Source: Chryseobacterium paridis (GTDB lineage Bacteria; Bacteroidota; Bacteroidia; Flavobacteriales; Weeksellaceae). From it: a stretch of DNA of 64,000 nucleotides. Both the position numbers and the translations under genes were made by a program. Shown piece after piece: positions 33,401-41,162 of the stretch (position 1 is its first letter; every line of letters starts with the position of its first letter). The stretch covers positions 1,287,390-1,351,389 of the forward strand of contig NZ_JAENHK010000010.1 of assembly GCF_016595215.1 (NCBI RefSeq). The letters are read 5' to 3'. A model generated the notes under the pieces. That model saw only the letters and a program-made list of their open reading frames with translations. It ran no database searches and was not told where the DNA came from.

Positions 33401-36358
33401 TAAAACAGATACACTCTTATCCTTAGGAACATCTACCATATATTCTAAGACTCCGTTTTTCAGCTTATAACTTTCGGAAACTGTATTTCCGGAACCATTC
33501 TGTACAAAAACATTTACTAACGCATCAGGAACTGCCGAATACACATAAATTTTTGCTTTTTCACCTCTTGTGAATTCGTTTTTAGGTTCCAAAACTTTTA
33601 AGAATGCTTTTTGATTCGGTTTTAAAGAACCTTTATCCCAAACACTGAAATTTTGCAAAGATTTTATAGTGTCTTTACCTTCAATATTATACAATTCCAA
33701 CTGATAATCTCCAGTTTCCAGTTTTCCTAAATCAAGAGATTCTTCATTTCGTTTTACTCCATTCAGAATGACAGCAGACTCTTTCCAATTCTTCAATTCG
33801 TCATTCTTATCAAATAAATCATGAGGGAATTTTTTAATGAACTCATCCTTGCTCAGCTTTGGTAAGTTTTGAACTTCTGCCTGGAAGTTGCTTCTGAAAA
33901 TTCTATCAGGACTCTGTAGTCTGGATAGTTTAACCTGATATGCTTTTTTAAGGTTTTGTTCGTTGTAGTTTTTTGTTTCTACTTTTAATTTTACATTTTC
34001 ATCTGCAAAAACATTTTTGATTTCATCTGCTTTAATGTAATGAGAAACCGATGCTACTTTCAATTGGGTATTAGCAGTCTGTGTTTCCCCATTAATATCC
34101 GTTACTGAAGCATTGATCTCATAATTATCAATCTGAATACCTTCCAGTTTTTCATCTTTTTTAAGATCTAAACGAATAACAAACTCACCTTTTTCATTTG
34201 TTTTTGCTTCTCCCAGGATAGAGTTTTCATTATCATTGGTCTGAGGATACCACCAGAAATACCTCCATCGGATGTTATGTTTTTTGATTTCATAACTCAC
34301 CGTGGTATTGTTTAAAACAACTCCTGAAAACATGACGGCCTTCCCTTTTAATTCTATAGTTTGACCATATTTGTATTCATCTTTTACAGGATCAAAAGTC
34401 ACCTCAAATTTTGGTCTCTTATATTCCTCTACTCTGATTTCTTTATATCCTTGAGAATTACCATCCGTATTCAGATAGAACATTCCGTTTAATTTTCCTT
34501 TTGGTAAAATAAAACTTCCATGATACGACCCGAATTCATTGGTTGTAAAATTCTGTACCCCAGTTTCCTGTCCGTTGGCGTCTACCAATGTTATCTTTTG
34601 TTTCAGTCCAGAAATAACTCCTTCTATTTCTTTATCAATTTTTGTATTGATTACTTTAAAATATACGGTCTGTCCAGGTCTGTAGATAGCACGATCTGTG
34701 AATATCTGGGCTTTTGAACGGATTTGTTTATTAGGATCATTATCAGAATAGCCATCATAACCATACACCTGCATAACCTGATAATCTTTGGTTTTAGGCT
34801 GTTGAATTAAAAATGTTCTATAATATTCCTTGCTTGTTGTAGATGGAAATTTAAAAACACCTTTATCATTGGTTTTACCATCTATTTTATTTAAAGTCTT
34901 ATTGGCTACAAACTCGTAGAACGTAAGATTTTCATTTGTTATCGGTTTACCATTTTCGCTGTTTACTAATTTTAGTTCATTCAGTAATTGGCTTCTATCT
35001 GTTTTGCTTTGATAGATCACCTTATTATTTGAAACTAAAAAGTAGAAATTCTGTTTTGAGTCTGCATCTTTCATGTCTGCTCCTGCTACAATGTACTCAC
35101 CAACATAAATCCCGGATGGAAGAGGTTGAATTTCTAAAGATGTTTTATGTGACTGATAATCTTTAGCTTCAGGAAGCTGATAATTTTCTTTTCTTACTAA
35201 TGTTTTTTTCAATTGCCTGTAGGTATTTCCGTAAGAGTTCTTGATGTATTGCATCAATGAAGTAAAATCATCTTTCATTTCATAGATGTTTATAGAAAAT
35301 TCAGAGACATTTTTATATTCTGCTACCAAATGGATGGGAAGATTAGCCTGAGTCTGTTCTTCAAATTTGATCGTAAGATTAGGATTAAGAATCTGATCTT
35401 CTTTATTTTTTATATTTTCAAGGAAGGGAGATTTAGGATATTGACTTTTTGCCTGCTGAGCAATCGCTAATGCTTCTTTTGCCTGTTTTTTGGCAAGATA
35501 TTCATTCATGATATCTTCGATGATCAATACTTTATAATCTCCTTCTGCATTGGATTGTAAAAGATTTTGAAGTTGAGCCAGTTTATCTTTGCACTGATTG
35601 AAGCTGCAATTTTCATTGAGCTTCTGATGCATAAAATACAACTTTGCATTTCCAGAGTTCTGAGCAATTAAATCATCAAAAATAGCATTGATCTGAGTTC
35701 TGTTATCGGATAATTCATTTTTTGTAAACAGACCATTATCAGCTAGGAAATTTGTTTTTCTTATAGAATACCAATCCCATAGCGTTGGGAAATAGCTAAT
35801 ATCTTTGGTACCAGAAAAAGCACTCTTATATTTCTCTAACCCTATTTTCTTCATTTCCTGTTTCTGCTGATCCAGATCTTTGAAGTTTTTATTAAGATAG
35901 TTTTTGAAATCGAGTTTACTCCATGTTTCTATTTGAGAAACATCTTGCGAATTCAGGTTTGTTCTTCCATTTATTTTCCATGAATTCTGATTATAATAAT
36001 CTAAAAAGAAACCACTCAGAAGTACATCATAAACAACCCGTTCGTCTCCTTTCAGACTCTTTTGGGTATCCTGTAATTTAGTAAAAAATTTGGATGCAGA
36101 ATTATTCTGGTCATCATCTGTTGTTTGGTTTACAATACTGAACTCTGCCTTGAGGGAACGAATCAACTGCAGTGTATTATTTTCTTTCATAGCTTGTTTT
36201 TGTATATCTAAAACAATGGGAAGATTTGATTTATAAGCTCCTTTTTGACTGTTATCAGCAATTTTTTTCCACTGATCATCGTAGTATTTCTGTGCAAAAA
36301 CAGCTGAAAAATTCAGCATTAAAAGCAAAAGCATAAAAACCTTGGAAAATCTTTTCAT
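30455..36358 (-). CDS. Large alpha-2-macroglobulin family protein without thioester, with an internal TonB-box-like segment
   Basis: 1967 residues with a signal peptide ending AVFAQ. Macroglobulin repeats include DRAIYRPGQTVYFKVI (MG2, near residue 550) and the core A2M block ETAFFYPDLKTDAQGNVSFEFTSPEALTKWKL near 1215-1245. Where E. coli-type homologues have the CLEQ thioester, this one reads SADVVFNKWF, so no thioester. Around residues 1158-1168, the place of the bait region, it carries IEEVVVTGYAVQNKS, the signature normally seen at the N-terminus of SusC-like receptors. The C-terminal MG10-like part ends KGNNVQILE. Probably a periplasmic or surface protease trap. Confidence 0.85.
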   Translation of the reverse strand: MKRFSKVFMLLLLMLNFSAVFAQKYYDDQWKKIADNSQKGAYKSNLPIVLDIQKQAMKENNTLQLIRSLKAEFSIVNQTTDDDQNNSASKFFTKLQDTQKSLKGDERVVYDVLLSGFFLDYYNQNSWKINGRTNLNSQDVSQIETWSKLDFKNYLNKNFKDLDQQKQEMKKIGLEKYKSAFSGTKDISYFPTLWDWYSIRKTNFLADNGLFTKNELSDNRTQINAIFDDLIAQNSGNAKLYFMHQKLNENCSFNQCKDKLAQLQNLLQSNAEGDYKVLIIEDIMNEYLAKKQAKEALAIAQQAKSQYPKSPFLENIKNKEDQILNPNLTIKFEEQTQANLPIHLVAEYKNVSEFSINIYEMKDDFTSLMQYIKNSYGNTYRQLKKTLVRKENYQLPEAKDYQSHKTSLEIQPLPSGIYVGEYIVAGADMKDADSKQNFYFLVSNNKVIYQSKTDRSQLLNELKLVNSENGKPITNENLTFYEFVANKTLNKIDGKTNDKGVFKFPSTTSKEYYRTFLIQQPKTKDYQVMQVYGYDGYSDNDPNKQIRSKAQIFTDRAIYRPGQTVYFKVINTKIDKEIEGVISGLKQKITLVDANGQETGVQNFTTNEFGSYHGSFILPKGKLNGMFYLNTDGNSQGYKEIRVEEYKRPKFEVTFDPVKDEYKYGQTIELKGKAVMFSGVVLNNTTVSYEIKKHNIRWRYFWWYPQTNDNENSILGEAKTNEKGEFVIRLDLKKDEKLEGIQIDNYEINASVTDINGETQTANTQLKVASVSHYIKADEIKNVFADENVKLKVETKNYNEQNLKKAYQVKLSRLQSPDRIFRSNFQAEVQNLPKLSKDEFIKKFPHDLFDKNDELKNWKESAVILNGVKRNEESLDLGKLETGDYQLELYNIEGKDTIKSLQNFSVWDKGSLKPNQKAFLKVLEPKNEFTRGEKAKIYVYSAVPDALVNVFVQNGSGNTVSESYKLKNGVLEYMVDVPKDKSVSVLNIQFQVIAFNDVQTESVNLKIKDSEQPLKIETVTFRDKLEPNSKEKWSVKVLGNDKEKINAEVLANMYDMSLDQFAANSFNWENLYIPYTVITSYDIRQNLLQKYYQKRLKYLNGAYVDVPQFNWFDNSIYYDDAMPKKLQGRAGGVRIRGNVAYNKALPAPAVAADTAKTQSIEEVVVTGYAVQNKSMETKAEVALADEDGSADAESLEKVPVRQNLNETAFFYPDLKTDAQGNVSFEFTSPEALTKWKLMFLAHTKDARAATLEKQVVTQKEFSVTPNYPRFLREGDELNLQSKLSNLTAKRLNGSAILQILDAFTNEDVSTKFGLNSNTQNFDLAENGNSVVTWKVKVPNNVSSIILKVVAKAGTYSDGEQQAIAILPNRMLVTDAVPVFVKEGETKTFILDNLKDATSTSIGNVSNTLELTTNPIWEIMFALPSLKNDANNSADVVFNKWFADVLASEIFKANPKMKTIFEEYQSKGLLNSNLEKNQELKQLLLEETPWVLESKNEQEQMQKLALLFDANTMKNSINQDWDDFKKLQNPDGGFSWYSGYPSSYGVSLYILKNLGKINLWLKDNVKDYQSSAQNEMVAQLVNYVDNEINKYADVKENVWNNWALDYLDTRNYWEKQYPLKGKGATLKSLVKQKAKTAKITDFTFFGLHRAALLMNDYGMKETSDKLMTYLKETSTDTKTQGIYWKQNLNDWGWFSSKVVNHAGALEAFNKLKPNDQKFIEDMKIWLVTQKEVNSWGSSRGTSEVIFTILNSGKSWTGAESDKAKIVWGGKELTPQTQATGYVKSTVKTDVVDKNLSTVTITKPGPGIVQGGLFWQYYEDLDKIKSSENYISITKELYKKVKTANGEELQKISADTPLKVGDKVTVRMILNTDRAMEYIHIKDMRAAGFEPVDVISSYQWKNNLGYYQSTKDASTNFYIQYMPKGKYVFEYDYVANASGKFSNGITTMQNYYAPQMNAHTKGNNVQILE

Positions 36359-36372
36359 AAATGTTATTTTTG
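36342..36372 (+). promoter_or_regulatory. Promoter-like pair directly in front of the UbiA-like gene
   Basis: TTG (36342-36344), 20 bp, TATTTTTG (36365-36372). The -7 box ends only 4 bp before the ATG at 36377, so transcription would begin at or next to the start codon. Only 18 bp separate the two divergent genes here. Confidence 0.45.
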
Positions 36373-36376
36373 ATAA

Positions 36377-37132
36377 ATGAATTTCTTAAAAATACTGAAA
36401 AAATATGTCATAGATACTCAAATTTATGTCTCCCTAATGGGAACTCTTTTCGCAGTATTTTTCATGAAAGAGCAAAACACATTCCGTTTTCCTTCTGTTT
36501 TTTTAATTTTCATAACCTATTTCAGTGGCTACCTTTACACTAAGTATCAGTACACTAAACATTTCTTTAAAATATTAATATTAAATGCTATAGCAGGAGT
36601 AATTTGTGCATTTCTAATCATTCATAATCACAATGAAATAAGATTATTAAAATGGTTTATTATTGTTGTACTAGGATTACTGTACAATAGCTTTTTCCTA
36701 GATGTTTACATTAGAAAAATCCCTCTATTGAAAGTCTTTTATGTAGGATTGGTATGGGCTTTGGTCAACTGCTGGCTAACGCTACCTGAATTCAGCTTTT
36801 CGATCTTTCTGACGAGCTTTTTTTTCATTACAGCCTTAGTCTTGCCTTTTGACATCAGAGATATGAAAAGTGATACTGTAAAAACCTTCCCACAAATAAT
36901 TGGCATCCAGAATACAAAATATCTTGCCTATATCCTGGTTTTTATAAGCAGTATTTTGGCTTCTTTTTATTTGGATCATCAATATGCACTTTCTTTTTTT
37001 CTGACAAGTATTATAACCTATATTCTGATCTATTATTCTGAAAATAAAAGAGATGATGCTTATTTTTCTTTTGGGGTAGAAACTTGTTCTGCACTTCCTT
37101 TTTTATTTTTAGGAATAATGAAGTATTTTTGA
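36377..37132 (+). CDS. UbiA-like prenyltransferase-family membrane protein
   Basis: 251 residues with about eight hydrophobic helices. The second Asp-rich motif of UbiA enzymes can be seen as LPFDIRDMKSDTVKTFPQIIG near residue 160-180. The first Asp motif (NxxxD) is not clear, so catalytic activity is doubtful. Family members attach prenyl chains to aromatic acceptors. It is 3 bp upstream of recF and should be cotranscribed with it. Confidence 0.6.
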   Translation: MNFLKILKKYVIDTQIYVSLMGTLFAVFFMKEQNTFRFPSVFLIFITYFSGYLYTKYQYTKHFFKILILNAIAGVICAFLIIHNHNEIRLLKWFIIVVLGLLYNSFFLDVYIRKIPLLKVFYVGLVWALVNCWLTLPEFSFSIFLTSFFFITALVLPFDIRDMKSDTVKTFPQIIGIQNTKYLAYILVFISSILASFYLDHQYALSFFLTSIITYILIYYSENKRDDAYFSFGVETCSALPFLFLGIMKYF

Positions 37133-37135
37133 CAA

Positions 37136-38215
37136 ATGATTATTAAGAAACTTTCTCTGTACAATTTCAAAAACCATGCTGAGAAAAAATTTGAATTCTC
37201 TCCTCAAATCAACTGTTTTGTAGGTAACAATGGTGTAGGAAAAACCAACATTCTGGACGCTCTTCATTATCTCTCTGTGGGAAAAAGTTTTTTAGGGAAT
37301 ACTGATCTTAATAACATTAAAAAAGAAGAAGATTTTTTCACCATAGATGCTGAAGTTCAGAACGAGGAAAGTGAAGATACTTTAAAAATATCCCAACCAA
37401 AAGAGGCGAAAAAGATCATTAAAAAAAATGATAAAAGCTATGACCGGATGTCTGACCATATCGGATATCTGCCCAGCGTTATGATCTCTCCTTATGACTC
37501 TAACCTCATCTCGGATTCCGGAGAAAGCAGAAGGAAGTTTTTAGATTCTATGATCTGCCAGACCGATTCAGGATATCTTTTCGACCTTATTCAGTATCAG
37601 AAAATTATTCAGCAAAGAAATGCTTTATTAAAATATTTTGCTAAAAACAGGGTTTTTGAAAAAGATTCGTTAGAAATCTATGATGATCCGATCACGACAT
37701 TCGGAACTAAAATCTATCAAAAAAGACAAGAATTCGTTTCTCAGCTCAATCCGATTATACAGAACTTTTATCAGATCATCTCTGGTGGAAAAGAAACGGT
37801 TTCTGTAATCTATGAATCTCATTTAATAGAAAATCCATTTGAAATTTTATTAAAAGAAAGTCTGGAAAGAGATAGAATGCTGACCTATACCTCAAAAGGA
37901 ATTCATAAAGACGATTTGTTGTTTGAGATGGATACTGTACTGATTAAAAAAGTGGGATCCCAGGGCCAGCAAAAATCTTTTCTTATTTCATTAAAACTAG
38001 CTCAAATGAGTCTTGTGAAAGAGCTGACAGGAAAAACCCCTATTCTTTTGCTAGACGACATTTTTGACAAGCTGGATGACCATCGTGTAGCACAACTTAT
38101 TGAGTTGGTGAATCAAGAAAATTTTGGACAGATATTCATCACTGATACACATAGGGAAAGGACTGAAAGTGTAGTTAAGAAAATAAACGAGGAAAGTATA
38201 ATTTTTGAGATTTGA
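37136..38215 (+). CDS. recF: DNA replication and repair protein RecF
   Basis: 359 residues. Walker A GNNGVGKTN (30-38), the RecF lobe with YLPSVMISPYDSNLISDSGESRRKFLDSMI, the QGQQKSFLISLKLAQM signature, and Walker B PILLLDDIFDKLDDHR. RecF binds gapped DNA and guides RecA loading with RecO/RecR. The TGA stop (38213-38215) is the first base pair of the heptad array that follows, so the array abuts the gene exactly. Confidence 0.97.
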   Translation: MIIKKLSLYNFKNHAEKKFEFSPQINCFVGNNGVGKTNILDALHYLSVGKSFLGNTDLNNIKKEEDFFTIDAEVQNEESEDTLKISQPKEAKKIIKKNDKSYDRMSDHIGYLPSVMISPYDSNLISDSGESRRKFLDSMICQTDSGYLFDLIQYQKIIQQRNALLKYFAKNRVFEKDSLEIYDDPITTFGTKIYQKRQEFVSQLNPIIQNFYQIISGGKETVSVIYESHLIENPFEILLKESLERDRMLTYTSKGIHKDDLLFEMDTVLIKKVGSQGQQKSFLISLKLAQMSLVKELTGKTPILLLDDIFDKLDDHRVAQLIELVNQENFGQIFITDTHRERTESVVKKINEESIIFEI

Positions 38216-38320
38216 TGCGGGGTGCGGGATATGAGGTTCGAGATGTGAGGATGTTTGAGGTTTAGATGCGAGATGCGGGTTACGTGTTTCGAGATACAAG
38301 GGGCGAGGCATGAGATAAGC
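38214..38320. repeat. Left heptad array of the four-helix-bundle cassette
   Basis: Units of seven begin inside the recF stop: GATGCGG, GGTGCGG, GATATGA, GGTTCGA, GATGTGA, then a slipped stretch, then GATGCGA, GATGCGG, GTTACGT, GTTTCGA, GATACAA, GGGGCGA, GGCATGA. Consensus G-R-T-R-C-G-R on the plus strand. It matches the solo array at 19890-19991 and is inverted relative to the right array at 38776-38847. Confidence 0.75.
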
Positions 38321-38328
38321 TACTTTTG
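38321..38328 (+). promoter_or_regulatory. -7 box TACTTTTG at the inner edge of the left array
   Basis: TACTTTTG fits TAnnTTTG and lies 32 bp before the ATG of the four-helix-bundle gene. No TTG is present at the -33 position, which falls inside the array. Confidence 0.35.
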
Positions 38329-38360
38329 ATATAGATGATAAACACAAATGATAATAAGTA

Positions 38361-38735
38361 ATGAGTTACAGAAATTTAGATATTTATAAAATTGCTTTTG
38401 ATTTGTTCTTAAAAACACATAAAGCCTCACTTCTCCTTCCCAAGCATGAACTATACGAATTAGGAAGTCAATTAAGAAGATCTTCAGATTCTGTTCTTAC
38501 AAACATCGTAGAAGGCTATGGAAGATCCTGTTACAAAAATGATTATATCCGTTTTTTAGTTTTCAGCCATGCCAGTAATGATGAAACCATAAATCATTTA
38601 GAAAAAATCACAATACTATACCCTGAATTAGCGTTAGAATTTGAAACACTAAGCAAAGAATATAATTTATTAGGAGGAAAAATAAGCAACTATAAAAAAT
38701 GGGTTAAAGAAAACTGGAATAAAAATAAACCATAA
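38361..38735 (+). CDS. Four-helix-bundle protein of the S23 / rRNA intervening-sequence family
   Basis: 124 residues. The family start YRNLDIYKIAFDLFLKTHKA is followed by LPKHELYELGSQLRRSSDSVLTNIVEGYGR, the conserved RRS..S...NI.EG.GR motif, then KNDYIRFLVFSHASNDETINHL and a last helix. Relatives are found as ORFs in 23S rRNA intervening sequences and as the Avd protein of diversity-generating retroelements; they form pentameric barrels that bind nucleic acid. Here the gene is a solitary cargo enclosed by inverted heptad arrays between recF and a DUF721 gene. Confidence 0.85.
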   Translation: MSYRNLDIYKIAFDLFLKTHKASLLLPKHELYELGSQLRRSSDSVLTNIVEGYGRSCYKNDYIRFLVFSHASNDETINHLEKITILYPELALEFETLSKEYNLLGGKISNYKKWVKENWNKNKP

Positions 38736-38775
38736 ATTAACTCTAAGAATAAAAAAATCAATTCATAATTTCTAG

Positions 38776-38847
38776 CCCATAACTCGAACCTCGAACCTCA
38801 AAACTCGCATCCTGAAACTCGAACCCCGCCCCTCCGAACCTCCCACC
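38776..38847. repeat. Right heptad array of the four-helix-bundle cassette (inverted)
   Basis: Read on the plus strand the units are TCGAACC, TCGAACC, TCAAAAC, TCGCATC, CTGAAAC, TCGAACC, CCGCCCC, then TCCGAACC and TCCCACC, i.e. the complement of the left array's GGTTCGA-type units. The last base touches the ATG of the DUF721 gene at 38848. Confidence 0.75.
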
Positions 38848-39141
38848 ATGAAAAGAAAAAAAAGAGAATTCCAATCTTCCGACCTTGTAAAATCCTTTGC
38901 CAGAATTCATGGCTTTGAGGATAAATTAATTGCATTTGAAATTAAAGATTTTCTGGAAGATTATCTTGATGAAAGCCTCTTTAATGAAATCAGAAGTGTA
39001 GGTATTCAGGATAAGTGTATCATCATCAAAATCGATTCTCCCCTTTTAAAGAATGATTTTAAAATGCGGAGAACTTTCTATCTTAAAAAGTTCCATGATA
39101 AATTTGGAGATGATAAATTTAATGATCTTCAGATTTTGTAG
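38848..39141 (+). CDS. DUF721 / DciA-like protein
   Basis: 97 residues. LVKSFARIHGFEDKLIAFEIKDFLEDYLDESLFNEI, then GIQDKCIIIKIDSPLLKNDFKMRR, and a final helix: the DUF721 layout. DciA-type members load the replicative helicase in bacteria without DnaC, and the family is often next to recF. The start codon follows the right heptad array with no spacer, so its original promoter and leader have been displaced. Its 3' end overlaps the opposite gene by 23 bp. Confidence 0.85.
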   Translation: MKRKKREFQSSDLVKSFARIHGFEDKLIAFEIKDFLEDYLDESLFNEIRSVGIQDKCIIIKIDSPLLKNDFKMRRTFYLKKFHDKFGDDKFNDLQIL

Positions 39142-41149
39142 ACAAAGTGCTATTCATCAAATCATCTGCTTTTTTATCCAATCCAGAACGTAATGGGAAG
39201 AAGAATTTGAATGGATGATTAAGGAAGTATCTGAATATTTCTTTATAAATTTCACTCACTTGTCCAAAATTCAACTTTCTTGAACGGAATGCTAAAAACA
39301 TGGATAAACCAAAGCTTACTAAAAAGTTAAAGAACCCGATTAAGAATACCGTGAAAAAAGAGATCCAAAAAGTATAAGAATCAACGGAAAAATCTTTCCC
39401 ATACAATCCAATAGCAAAATTTCCAGCGGCAAAAGTAATGTGACGGATATCCAGATCCAGTCCAAAGAACAAGCCTACAGGTGCCGTAGCTCCAAGGAAA
39501 ACCCCAAACCAGAAATTAGAAACAATACCGGGCCAGTTTTTAGCATAATATTTTGACAGGTTTTTGGCAAATTTAACTCCAAACAACTTTCTGATCGAGA
39601 TATTTTTTGCAATCCTTTCCGGAATCTGGTAGAATACAGAATTATTACCAATATTTCCTGAGATAATTCCTGAAATAAAAAGATAGAAACCTGCTATACT
39701 TGCATGTAAAATAGCCTTTGATTGAAATGGATCTAAATCTTTAAGCAATTTATCTGATCTTTCAACTGCAAGGTTTTGAGAGAAAAATACATCCAATCCA
39801 TAAATGATCGCCAAAGCAATCGGAAATGATAATGCCACATTTCCTACGAAAGCAATAAACTGACTTCTGAATAACTTGGAGACAAGATGAGCAAATTCTG
39901 TATTATTTCGTTGACTATTTCCTTCTTCTGATAATACTTTCGTCATGGTTGCAGCAGTCATTGCCGGCTGTTTGGTCGCCAATGTAAAGCTCATCAGATA
40001 AATCATAACAAATCCCATCGCATAATTCATCGAATACAAGAATGCATGAGAGAAATCACTTCCGGGGATGTAACCGTACAACATTTTTAAAACACAGAGC
40101 GCTCCTACGATAATTCCACCACCACTCGCTTTATAGAACATTTTCATATATTCCTTTCTGGTAGAAGTAATATAATGAGATCCGGCTTCCGCTGTATGAT
40201 TTGTGATAAGGTGAGAGATCAGCCTTGTGCTGTCATTAATAAGTTCAGAAATATTGTTCTTATGAGACTTGTAGCTGAGAATATTAAAGATTAGCTGTTT
40301 GGATTTAATGATAACATCCTCTTCATTGTTAATGACCAGAAGTTTTACAATTTCGTAAATCCTTTCAATTTGTTGTCTGATTTTAAGAAGAGACTGGTTG
40401 ATCTTTCCTGAAATTCCATATTTGGAGGAGTTTTTAAAGGCTATATTTACAAACTCCTGGCATTGTTGGGTATAGATCTTAATCTGCTTGTAACGACTGT
40501 CTTTTGAGTGTAACTGAAGGTCAGGGTTAGCTTCCAGTTCTTCAGCCAATCCTTCCAGCTCATTTTGTAATGCAAGAAATGGATTATCAAAATTTCTGTA
40601 TTCGGGAGCCATTCTTACAACCTCCACTTCCATCGCCATTCCGGTAACACGCCATGAAAGTATATTCATGGAAAATACCAGTTCTTTTTTGACATTATTT
40701 TTAGTGATAAAGTCTGAAATTCCTAGAATGGTCAAAAATTCATTAACCTCATTTTCAGGAAGATTATGCAGATATTCCAGATCTTTTTTAGGTCGCATGC
40801 TGATGTTATCAATCAGGTACCACACTGTTTTTTCTTTCTCTACAGGAGGCAGAACTTTATTAAGAATTCTTTTTTTAAGTTCAGGAAAGAAAGCATTTTC
40901 AGAAAGAATATTGGCTTCCGTAAGGGACAAATTAAAAGGTCTTCCCTCAAAAATAGTATGAATGTAGTATTTAAAATTGACTACGAAATCCGGATTGCTT
41001 CTAAAGAAATTAAGAACATCTGTAAAATCAGCTCTTTTAATACTTTCTAAAAACTCGGCAAACGGCTCTAGAGAAAGCGTTTCGTTCTTAAAAGAAAAAT
41101 ATTTTTTAAGAACAGATTCAAAATTTGTGCTGGAATTGAAGAATTTCAT
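39119..41149 (-). CDS. 'SpecificRecomb' family (PF10136) membrane protein
   Basis: 676 residues. The N-terminal 330 residues are soluble and helical (FFRSNPDFVVNFKYYIHTIFEGRPFNLSLTEANIL), the rest has about seven membrane helices (KASGGGIIVGALCVLKMLYG, TLATKQPAMTAATMTKVL, WFGVFLGATAPVGLFFGLDLDIRHITFA). This is the family annotated 'site-specific recombinase' after gonococcal Gcr, but it has no tyrosine- or serine-recombinase catalytic residues. A membrane role is more likely. It converges on and overlaps the DUF721 gene. Confidence 0.8.
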   Translation of the reverse strand: MKFFNSSTNFESVLKKYFSFKNETLSLEPFAEFLESIKRADFTDVLNFFRSNPDFVVNFKYYIHTIFEGRPFNLSLTEANILSENAFFPELKKRILNKVLPPVEKEKTVWYLIDNISMRPKKDLEYLHNLPENEVNEFLTILGISDFITKNNVKKELVFSMNILSWRVTGMAMEVEVVRMAPEYRNFDNPFLALQNELEGLAEELEANPDLQLHSKDSRYKQIKIYTQQCQEFVNIAFKNSSKYGISGKINQSLLKIRQQIERIYEIVKLLVINNEEDVIIKSKQLIFNILSYKSHKNNISELINDSTRLISHLITNHTAEAGSHYITSTRKEYMKMFYKASGGGIIVGALCVLKMLYGYIPGSDFSHAFLYSMNYAMGFVMIYLMSFTLATKQPAMTAATMTKVLSEEGNSQRNNTEFAHLVSKLFRSQFIAFVGNVALSFPIALAIIYGLDVFFSQNLAVERSDKLLKDLDPFQSKAILHASIAGFYLFISGIISGNIGNNSVFYQIPERIAKNISIRKLFGVKFAKNLSKYYAKNWPGIVSNFWFGVFLGATAPVGLFFGLDLDIRHITFAAGNFAIGLYGKDFSVDSYTFWISFFTVFLIGFFNFLVSFGLSMFLAFRSRKLNFGQVSEIYKEIFRYFLNHPFKFFFPLRSGLDKKADDLMNSTLSTKSEDH

Positions 41150-41162
41150 TAGTACAAAGATA

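Noticed and set aside
38361..38735. rRNA intervening-sequence protein acting in a local 23S rRNA
   Set aside because: No rRNA genes in the window; the gene is in a protein-gene spacer.
39119..41149. Integrase of the tRNA-bounded block, because of the 'site-specific recombinase' family name
   Set aside because: It is a membrane protein without tyrosine- or serine-recombinase residues and lies outside the block.
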